Source: Bdellovibrio sp. (GTDB taxonomy: Bacteria; Bdellovibrionota; UBA1018). From it: a DNA stretch of 12,498 nt. Below are positions 1 to 5,068 of this stretch, in pieces. The stretch lies in NCBI GenBank assembly GCA_016213345.1, contig JACRAO010000117.1, forward strand, positions 1-12,498, in the 5' to 3' direction. The notes beneath the pieces were generated by a model that saw only the letters and a program-made list of their open reading frames with translations, did no database searches and was not told the DNA's origin. The number at the start of each line of letters is the position of its first letter. The first letter of the stretch is position 1. Position numbers and translations under genes: made by a program.

Positions 1-117
1 AGGTATTTTTAGAACTAAATCGCCTAAGCCCCACACTAATGAATAAAACCACACGCCTATTTTACGCAAAAAATTTGAAAGAATTTTTTGGTCTGGTTCC
101 TATAAAAAAATAATATT

Positions 118-759
118 TTACCACCCTAATGCTTTAGAAATAACAGGCAAATTCTCATAAAATATTTTTTTGCATTCGCCCGCAATACGCATGTGCTCTA
201 ATTGCGTACCATGGCCAGTACGAAGCTTAATATAATGAATCCAACTTCTGATGGTTCCATTCATATAAAGCTTTGTTTGTGTATTGAGTGGAAGTAAAAA
301 ACGGGCACACTCTTTTGCAATCCCTTTCTCAAGTGCCCTCTGATATCTCTTATAACAAAACTCCCAAACTTCGTCTTGTGATTCTTGAAACCATGTTTTT
401 ATTTCTTCGTCTAAATCATCAATCGAATTTTGTCGATTTTTTAGATCTTGCCTTCTGGGAGAATAGTTTATGTAAGTATCTGTTTTAGCATACCGCTGTG
501 AAAATTCTTGAAACGAAAACGACCGGTGTCTTAAGATTTGTGGGGCAATACCACGAGAAGTAACAATTTCAATAACCATATTGGCTTGCTCAAAAATAGA
601 CCAGTGTCCTTGCTCAACACAATAACTCAGAAGCCCTGTCATCTCCGGATTGTCTTGGTTTTGCGGATTGCTTACACGCGCGCAATAAGCAATGACTTCT
701 TCTGCCTTTGGAGTAACCCAGACTAATTTTACACTTTCTGTTTGATTATGATCTAACAT
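118..759 (-). CDS. thyX: Flavin-dependent thymidylate synthase ThyX
   Basis: Makes dTMP from dUMP using methylene-tetrahydrofolate, FAD and NADPH in the cytoplasm; it replaces ThyA in many bacteria. The 213-residue product is close to the usual family length. The signature RHRxxSxxxxSxR is intact: R77-H-R79, S82 and S87-Q-R89, which line the FAD/dUMP site. The C-terminal LRTGHGTQLEHMR stretch fits the conserved dUMP-binding helix. The start is the first ATG after an in-frame stop. No clear Shine-Dalgarno precedes it, only AAATATAAG. The start lies about 14 bases beyond the T-tract of the terminator that follows the upstream dksA-like gene, so there is little room for its own promoter. Expression may depend on read-through or on a promoter overlapping the hairpin. 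No hairpin-plus-T terminator is seen in the remaining 117 bases to the window edge. Confidence 0.96.
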   Translation of the reverse strand: MLDHNQTESVKLVWVTPKAEEVIAYCARVSNPQNQDNPEMTGLLSYCVEQGHWSIFEQANMVIEIVTSRGIAPQILRHRSFSFQEFSQRYAKTDTYINYSPRRQDLKNRQNSIDDLDEEIKTWFQESQDEVWEFCYKRYQRALEKGIAKECARFLLPLNTQTKLYMNGTIRSWIHYIKLRTGHGTQLEHMRIAGECKKIFYENLPVISKALGW

Positions 760-772
760 CTTATATTTTCTA

Positions 773-819
773 CTTCAAAAAATAAAAAGGCGCCAGTCCT
801 ATTGTAGTCCTGGCGCCTT
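773..819 (-). terminator. Rho-independent terminator after the tip-less dksA-like gene
   Basis: On the minus strand a perfect 10-bp stem, AAGGCGCCAG / CTGGCGCCTT, has a 13-base loop and is followed by TTTTTATTTTTT. GC-rich stem plus T-tract is a classic intrinsic terminator for the gene ending at 857. It sits directly in front of thyX, so it could also act as an attenuator for that gene. Confidence 0.88.
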
Positions 820-856
820 ATGCCCCTGGAGTTTCCTCCCCCCGGTCCCCCAAAAT

Positions 857-1204
857 CTAATAAACCCCCAAACTTTTATGCCTTCTCCCATCCATATGAA
901 GATTTTCTTTGAATTCTTCTTCCTCTTTGCAAGACAGACAAAGCTTTGTCATGGGCCTTGCTTCGAGTCGTTTACTCTCAATAGGTTCTCCGCATTTTTC
1001 ACAAATACCAAATGTATTATTTCTTATTTTCTCTAATGCGTCTTTAATTTTATTTATAAAAAGTGCCTCTCGATTTCTTAACCGATACCTGAGGTCTTCT
1101 TCGTTTAAAAATAAATCTTGATTCAAAACTTCACCACTATAAATCAACCTTTGCATCTCAGTCTCGAAAAGCTCTTGATATTTCATCTTTACCTCACAGT
1201 CCAT
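857..1204 (-). CDS. DksA/TraR-family zinc-finger protein lacking the acidic tip motif
   Basis: Probable RNA-polymerase secondary-channel regulator. The C-terminal zinc finger is complete: C68-x2-C71 and C89-x2-C92 within the family context RLEARPMTKLC. Upstream is a predicted coiled coil with the conserved NRE and KIKDALEKI patches. At 115 residues it is shorter than E. coli DksA (151). Aligned to the neighbouring paralogue through RLxNRE, the tip motif DxxDxA reads E25-V-L-N28-Q-D30, so the two aspartates needed for DksA action in E. coli are replaced by Glu and Asn. It may therefore bind polymerase without acting like DksA. ATG 1204 follows AAGGGGGATTAGGGATT; an alternative ATG at 1186 has GAGG five bases upstream and would give 109 residues. 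A strong terminator follows. Confidence 0.88.
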   Translation of the reverse strand: MDCEVKMKYQELFETEMQRLIYSGEVLNQDLFLNEEDLRYRLRNREALFINKIKDALEKIRNNTFGICEKCGEPIESKRLEARPMTKLCLSCKEEEEFKENLHMDGRRHKSLGVY

Positions 1205-1209
1205 AATCC

Positions 1210-1284
1210 CTAATCCCCCTTAAGCCAATAAAAAGTAAATGCGAATATCATGCCAAATATAAAACCAAACATAAAAAATGACAC
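1210..1284 (-). CDS. Possible membrane microprotein upstream of the dksA-like gene
   Basis: A 24-codon frame opens with GTG at 1284, or ATG at 1272 for a 20-residue version, and stops with TAG five bases before the dksA-like ATG. The peptide is one hydrophobic run (FFMFGFIFGMIFAFTFYW) ending in the charged tail LKGD, which fits a single membrane helix. Its last codons (AAG GGG GAT) form the Shine-Dalgarno of the next gene, so translation of the two could be coupled. The ribosome binding site for the small frame itself is weak. AT-rich DNA readily gives hydrophobic short frames by chance, so this is a candidate only. I do not recognise it as a named family. Confidence 0.3.
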   Translation of the reverse strand: MSFFMFGFIFGMIFAFTFYWLKGD

Positions 1285-1311
1285 AACTCATTAAAAACAA
1301 GGTAAATTTTT

Positions 1312-1342
1312 ATTTTAAAAAAACACCTCTTGATGGTGTCAA
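1312..1342 (-). promoter_or_regulatory. Possible promoter for the microprotein/dksA-like unit
   Basis: On the minus strand a consensus -35 hexamer TTGACA (1342-1337) is followed after 19 bases by TAAAAT (1317-1312), one mismatch from the -10 consensus. The spacing is longer than ideal, and the element overlaps the preceding operon's terminator hairpin. It would start transcription a few bases upstream of the 24-codon frame. Confidence 0.3.
1317..1340 (-). terminator. Candidate terminator of the dnaX operon
   Basis: On the minus strand ACACC, a 7-base loop and GGTGT (1339-1323) are followed by a T run at the stem's end. The stem is only 5-6 bp, so termination may be partial. It is about 55 bases beyond the dksA stop codon at 1394. 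Confidence 0.5.
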
Positions 1343-1393
1343 AAAGTGATTGGGATCAACCCTTGGGGACAAAATGAGACTTAAAGACTAGTC

Positions 1394-1804
1394 CTAACTT
1401 AATTTCCGAGAAAAACTCTCACCCAAGCTCTTGTGTGCTCTTCCCATAGCAGTTAACACTTCTTTTTTTTCTTGATCTTCTTTGCAAGAAACACAAAATG
1501 TTGCGGTTGGACGCGCCTCAAGCCTGCGAAGTTCAATAAATTCGCCACACCCTTCACATTCTCCAAACGTGCCATCTTCGATTCGTTTTAAAGCGTCTTC
1601 TACTTTCTTTAAATAAAGCACTTCTCGATTGCAAAGCCTCATGCGCATGGATTGTTCAATTTCGATAGCTGCCTGATCGACTTCGTCGTATCGATCGTCC
1701 ATAGTTACCATAAAATCATCTCTTACAACCCGGTCATTAAATAAAATATTTTTTCTCTGATGTTCAAATATTTTTTTAAATTTCTTTAATAAATGCTTTC
1801 TCAT
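1394..1804 (-). CDS. DksA-like transcription factor with canonical tip motif
   Basis: 136-residue DksA-family protein, expected to enter the RNA polymerase secondary channel and modulate initiation with ppGpp. The coiled-coil-tip motif DxxDxA is present as D40-E-V-D43-Q-A45. The zinc finger has C83-x2-C86 and C104-x2-C107 around RRLEARPTATFC, very close to E. coli DksA. The N-terminal helix is shorter than in E. coli. Its ATG overlaps the mglA stop (ATGA), and a strong GGGGGGAGAG ribosome binding site lies inside the end of mglA, so the two are probably translationally coupled. It is the last gene of the dnaX-recR-mglA-dksA run. DksA-family membership is sure; whether it is the housekeeping DksA or a paralogue cannot be told here. 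Confidence 0.92.
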   Translation of the reverse strand: MRKHLLKKFKKIFEHQRKNILFNDRVVRDDFMVTMDDRYDEVDQAAIEIEQSMRMRLCNREVLYLKKVEDALKRIEDGTFGECEGCGEFIELRRLEARPTATFCVSCKEDQEKKEVLTAMGRAHKSLGESFSRKLS

Positions 1805-2394
1805 GGTTTCTCTCCCCCCTTAATCTCTCTAATAATCCACTGACTCACTTCTTGTAGAGTCTCCATAACACCAACCCCCTGGTTGGCAATGGCTTCGACA
1901 AAAGGCTTTCGCAGCGGATTGAACGTCACCTCTAGTTCTTTAACAGAAACTGCCACCGGTACGTCTCTTTTGTTGTACTGGAAAACAAATGGAATTTTAT
2001 GAATATTATATCCATGCCTCTCCAGTGTCCTTTCCAAATGTTCATAACTCTCTATATTGGCTTCCATTCGCTCGGCCTGAGAGTCAACTACAAAGACAAT
2101 TCCATCCACTCCTTTTAAAATAAACATTTGAGAGGTCTCATAAAAAGTTTGCCCAGGAACAGTGTAAAGATGAAATCTGGTTTTATACCCTCGCGTTCCT
2201 CCAATTGCTAATGGAAGAAAATCAAAAAACAAAGTTCTTTCATTACCAGAACTCAGCTTCACCAATTTGCCTTGCTCATTGGGCTGAGTGTGCTCATAAA
2301 TGTACTGCAAATTGGTTGTTTTTCCACCCATACCAGTTCCAAAATAAACCACTTTACAAATAAGCTCTCCGGCTGCGTGATTAATAAAACTCAC
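1801..2394 (-). CDS. mglA: MglA-type Ras-like polarity GTPase
   Basis: Small cytoplasmic GTPase that sets cell polarity: gliding reversals in Myxococcus, prey invasion in Bdellovibrio. The 197-residue protein starts MSFIN, as in M. xanthus MglA, from a GTG codon with GGAG 10 bases upstream. Visible motifs: P-loop G19-TGMGG-K25-T26; R53-T54, matching the intrinsic arginine finger of the family; TVPGQ with Q82 in place of the Ras DTAGQ; NKRD at 141-144 for guanine recognition; and the conserved RTLFFDFLPL and FHLYTVPGQ blocks. The P-loop reads GTGMGGKT where M. xanthus has GPGLCGKT. The gene begins one base after recR ends and overlaps dksA at its end. The usual partner gene mglB (Roadblock-domain GAP) is not in the window. 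Confidence 0.93.
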   Translation of the reverse strand: MSFINHAAGELICKVVYFGTGMGGKTTNLQYIYEHTQPNEQGKLVKLSSGNERTLFFDFLPLAIGGTRGYKTRFHLYTVPGQTFYETSQMFILKGVDGIVFVVDSQAERMEANIESYEHLERTLERHGYNIHKIPFVFQYNKRDVPVAVSVKELEVTFNPLRKPFVEAIANQGVGVMETLQEVSQWIIREIKGGEKP

Positions 2395-2395
2395 T

Positions 2396-3010
2396 TTAAT
2401 TAATCTCCATACGATTCAAAACGGCCTTACCTAAAGTCTGTTTATCCACATATTCAATTAAGCCTCCAACCGGCAGTCCATACGCCAATTGAGTAATTTT
2501 GAGCCCCAATGGCCTTAAAAGTCTGGCCATATAAAGCGCAGTCGCCTCACCTTCTACACTGGGATTAGTTGCTAAAATTACTTCCTTCACCATAGATTGC
2601 CCTTGTCGGAGTCTATTTAAAAACTCTTTAATCTTTAGATCTTCTGGTCCAATACCATCCAGTGGCGAAAGCACTCCGTGTAAAACATGGTATAACCCCA
2701 TATAGGTTTGAGATGATTCGATCGAATGCACATCGGCTGGCTTTTCGACCACACAAATCACTGTTTGTTCTCTTTTTGAGCTTGAACAAATTTGACAAGG
2801 ATTAACATCAGTAAAAGTAAAACATGTGTTGCAAAAACTAATTTTTTGTTTCGCATTTAAAAGCGCACTAGCCAGTCCGTTTATATCCTCAAGATCTTGT
2901 TTCAAAACAAAATATGCCAACCTAGTAGCTGTTTTTTCTCCAATACCTGGGAGCTTTGTCAATTCATAAATAAGTCGTGATAATGGGTTATGAGAGTTAG
3001 TTAGCAACAT
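2396..3010 (-). CDS. recR: Recombination mediator RecR
   Basis: Acts with RecO/RecF to load RecA at gaps in DNA. The order of parts is canonical: helix-hairpin-helix LPGIGEKTATRLA near the N-terminus, four-cysteine zinc finger CNTC...CQIC, then a Toprim domain with VVEKPADV, the conserved SPLDGIGPEDL, ATNPSVEGEATA and YGLPVGG. From the ATG at 3010 the product is 204 residues, close to E. coli RecR (201). A TTG at 3037 would add nine residues (MVLLNLNYP) that the family does not need, so I prefer 3010. No strong Shine-Dalgarno is seen. The start lies within dnaX (14-base overlap with its end), suggesting coupling. dnaX-recR linkage is widespread in bacteria. Confidence 0.95.
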   Translation of the reverse strand: MLLTNSHNPLSRLIYELTKLPGIGEKTATRLAYFVLKQDLEDINGLASALLNAKQKISFCNTCFTFTDVNPCQICSSSKREQTVICVVEKPADVHSIESSQTYMGLYHVLHGVLSPLDGIGPEDLKIKEFLNRLRQGQSMVKEVILATNPSVEGEATALYMARLLRPLGLKITQLAYGLPVGGLIEYVDKQTLGKAVLNRMEIN

Positions 3011-4595
3011 TGGATAGTTTAAATTCAATAGGACCAAGCTCTCCGTTAAAAAGAGATACTGTTTCTTTTACTACTGTATGATTTTCAAACTGCGTCCTAA
3101 TTAGATTTTCCCTTTCTGTATTCTCACGTTCTTTTTTTTGAGCCAAACTTTCGCTTGCTGAAGTGCTATTTTGACTAAGTTCTACTTGCACTCTGATTGG
3201 CTTAGAAAAATATTTCTGACACAAAGCTAAAAATAATTCTTGTGTAAGTGGTGATTTAAATTGGTCTTTAAAATAAATAGCATCTTGAGGAAAACAAACC
3301 TTAAGCAGATCTTCGCTTTGATTAGGAAACCGCTCACAACTTGCGTGCTCTAAAAGAGAAGCCAAAAACGGCCTTGTGATTTTCACATGAGAAATCAATC
3401 CTGTCCATGAGTGCTCTGATACAACCAGTTTGACTGGAGGTTTTTCTTTGGGTTGCTCTAATGCACCAAAAGACACCAAAACTTCTGCAGTAGCACATTT
3501 GACGACCAAGATATCTAAAACAGTTTTAGGCTGCGGAGATCTCGCAATCCAATCCATCCCATAATGAAAAACCTGAAATATGAGTTCAAGCTCTTCGATC
3601 GCTCTAAGTTTTGATAAATTACATAATTCTTCCCATTCTTCTGTAGAAAACTCTAATGCCATAGAATGGCTTGCACCTACTTTTGCTAATATAATCCCGT
3701 GTAAAAATTCGATCAGCCCTTTAGTAAAAATCCTCAAATCGTGTCCGGCTTCATAAGCTTGCGCTACATAAGAAATAGCTGCTATTGGTTGTCTTTCTAA
3801 AATTTTGCTAAGCGTATTTAACAAAGCTTGGCTTTCTATTAGGCCAATACTGTCTCGTACATTTTGTGTTGTGATTTTTTTACCAGAAAAAGCTATCGCT
3901 TGATCCAAAAGAGAGAGAGCATCACGCATACTGCCTTCAGCAGCGCGAGCCAGTATAGCTATGGCTGAAATATCAATTTCGATTTCTTCTTTAGTAGCAA
4001 CTTCCTGGAGCCTGTTTTGAATTTGAGTGATGGTGACCCGTTTTAGATCAAACCTCTGACAACGTGAAAGAATTGTGGCTGGGATCTTATGTGGTTCAGT
4101 AGTTGCAAAGATAAAAATTACGTGGGGTGGGGGTTCTTCTAATGTTTTCAAAAGAGCATTAAACGCTGCTGTTGAAAGCATATGAACTTCATCAATAATA
4201 TAAATTTTTTTGTCACCAATAGCGGGCAAAAATTTGACATTTTCTCTGATTTCCCTAACCGACTCCACTCCATTGTTAGATGCTCCGTCAATTTCAATCA
4301 CGTCCATGCTGTTGTTTTTAGCCATGTCCAAACAAGGAGGGCACGCATCACAAGCAAGTAAAAAATTAGCTTGCGGGGCATCTTTTAGATGCTGACAACG
4401 AATTGCTTTAGAAAAGATCCTAGCAATTGTAGTTTTCCCGATTCCACGAGAACCCGTGAGCAAATAAGCTTGATTAATTCTTTTGGTCCGTATGGCATTC
4501 ATGAGTGTCTGCACAGTCGGTGATTGCCCAACAATGTTTGCAAACTGCGTTGGCCGCCACTTTCTAGCCAGGACTATATAAGACGAATAGGTCAT
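2997..4595 (-). CDS. dnaX: DNA polymerase III clamp-loader subunit tau/gamma
   Basis: AAA+ ATPase of the replicative clamp loader. The start ATG at 4595 has AGGA about 10 bases upstream. Features in order: RKWRPTQFANIVGQ at the N-terminus; Walker A G48-SRGIG-K54-T55; zinc module C67, C82, C85, C88; Walker B IYIIDEVH at 131-138; NALLKTLEEPP; sensor 1 ATTEPHKI; SRC motif LSRCQRFDLKR with the arginine finger. After the three AAA+ domains (about 370 residues) comes a short, less conserved C-terminal region, giving 532 residues against 643 for E. coli tau. An A8 run at codons 486-488 could yield a slightly shorter product. It is the first gene of the operon dnaX-recR-mglA-dksA. Confidence 0.96.
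   Translation of the reverse strand: MTYSSYIVLARKWRPTQFANIVGQSPTVQTLMNAIRTKRINQAYLLTGSRGIGKTTIARIFSKAIRCQHLKDAPQANFLLACDACPPCLDMAKNNSMDVIEIDGASNNGVESVREIRENVKFLPAIGDKKIYIIDEVHMLSTAAFNALLKTLEEPPPHVIFIFATTEPHKIPATILSRCQRFDLKRVTITQIQNRLQEVATKEEIEIDISAIAILARAAEGSMRDALSLLDQAIAFSGKKITTQNVRDSIGLIESQALLNTLSKILERQPIAAISYVAQAYEAGHDLRIFTKGLIEFLHGIILAKVGASHSMALEFSTEEWEELCNLSKLRAIEELELIFQVFHYGMDWIARSPQPKTVLDILVVKCATAEVLVSFGALEQPKEKPPVKLVVSEHSWTGLISHVKITRPFLASLLEHASCERFPNQSEDLLKVCFPQDAIYFKDQFKSPLTQELFLALCQKYFSKPIRVQVELSQNSTSASESLAQKKERENTERENLIRTQFENHTVVKETVSLFNGELGPIEFKLSNVAN
3131..3140 (-). other. A8 slip-prone tract in dnaX
   Basis: The minus strand reads CAA AAA AAA GAA CGT GAG at dnaX codons 486-491. 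A -1 ribosomal slip or one extra transcribed A gives AGA ACG TGA, a stop after two codons (490-residue product). Loss of one A also reaches a TAA within about a dozen codons. E. coli dnaX makes gamma by the first route and Thermus dnaX by transcriptional slippage. Here the tract lies only about 45 codons from the end, so function is unproven. Confidence 0.4.
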
Positions 4596-4671
4596 AAGTT
4601 ATGCTTCCTAAGGACCGTGACATTACTTCTGATTTCTGAGATAAACAAGCGAAAATATTAGTTTTTTTTAT

Positions 4672-4701
4672 CGCACCACGCCGGCACAGCCGGTTGGCGC
4701 G
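4672..4701 (-). promoter_or_regulatory. GC-rich hairpin at the dnaX mRNA 5' end
   Basis: On the minus strand CGCGCCA and TGGTGCG pair (one G-U), enclosing CCGGC-TGT-GCCGG after a small internal bulge, about 12 bp in all. It stands out in AT-rich surroundings. It is followed on this strand by A residues, not T, so it is not a terminator. If the promoter at 4708-4736 is right, the transcript begins at or within a base or two of this stem, making it a 5'-end stem-loop. Confidence 0.45.
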
Positions 4702-4707
4702 GGGGGC

Positions 4708-4736
4708 AATATAGAAATCCTTTTGCTTTTTTGAAA
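4708..4736 (-). promoter_or_regulatory. Candidate promoter of the dnaX operon
   Basis: On the minus strand TTTCAA (4736-4731, 3/6 to the -35 consensus) is separated by exactly 17 bases from TATATT (4713-4708, 5/6 to the -10 consensus). The predicted start is near 4701, leaving a leader of about 105 bases before the dnaX ATG. Confidence 0.4.
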
Positions 4737-4756
4737 TACGAGTAAAATAAGAAATT

Positions 4757-5068
4757 ATGAACACTGCAACTTGTCCTTTGGCTCATTGTTGGGGTTATTG
4801 TTTTTTATCTTGTATTGCATGGTGGCTTATTGCTTCTGCACTGCTTTATTTTACATGGAACAAAGTCATTGCTTATATTGTTTCACTAAAAAAAATCCAG
4901 TTCTGGCAAGCCTTGCTATTTGTAGCTATGCTGTGTGTATTTTGCGCTCCTCGTTATTATTTTGCACATAAAACATGGCATGGACAAAAGCACCACTGCT
5001 CAGACTCATCTGGAAAAACACCGTGTCCATATGAAAACAGTAATAACACTAACGAGCAGAAGAAATAG
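4757..5068 (+). CDS. Small Cys/His-rich membrane protein, unknown function
   Basis: A 103-residue ATG frame on the plus strand, between divergent dnaX and convergent ccsA (20-base overlap at the 3' end). It has two probable membrane helices at about 16-33 and 49-66. Cysteines are at 6, 11, 15, 19, 60, 63, 81 and 90, and a soluble tail carries H71, H75 and H79-H80 with C81, followed by polar Asn/Glu/Lys residues. Clustered Cys and His next to cytochrome c maturation genes could suggest metal or haem handling, but this is only suggestive. Its Shine-Dalgarno is poor (AATAAGAAATT). A second hydrophobic frame from TTG 4771 overlaps it, so the coding frame is not certain. I do not recognise the family. 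Confidence 0.45.
   Translation: MNTATCPLAHCWGYCFLSCIAWWLIASALLYFTWNKVIAYIVSLKKIQFWQALLFVAMLCVFCAPRYYFAHKTWHGQKHHCSDSSGKTPCPYENSNNTNEQKK

Noticed and set aside
1..102. Open minus-strand frame at the left edge encoding NFLRKIGVWFYSLVWGLGDLVLKIP.
   Set aside because: No ATG, only TTG or GTG starts without a well-placed ribosome binding site, and too little sequence before the window edge. It could be the start of the next gene but cannot be supported.
288..726. Two plus-strand frames of 62-66 codons inside thyX.
   Set aside because: They are antisense shadows of a clearly conserved enzyme, with no motifs or ribosome binding sites.
4600..4720. Possible SRP 4.5S RNA upstream of dnaX, as in many bacteria; GGTCCTTAGGAAGCA looks faintly like the SRP core.
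   Set aside because: The conserved GGTCAGG...GGAAGG..AGCAGCC core is absent and no long end-to-end pairing forms.
4564..4764. 66-codon minus-strand frame covering the dnaX start.
   Set aside because: It overlaps the well-defined dnaX N-terminus and runs through the promoter and hairpin region; composition is not protein-like.
4771..4971. Alternative plus-strand hydrophobic frame from TTG inside the 103-residue ORF.
   Set aside because: TTG start and shorter length. The ATG frame is preferred, but the choice is not secure.
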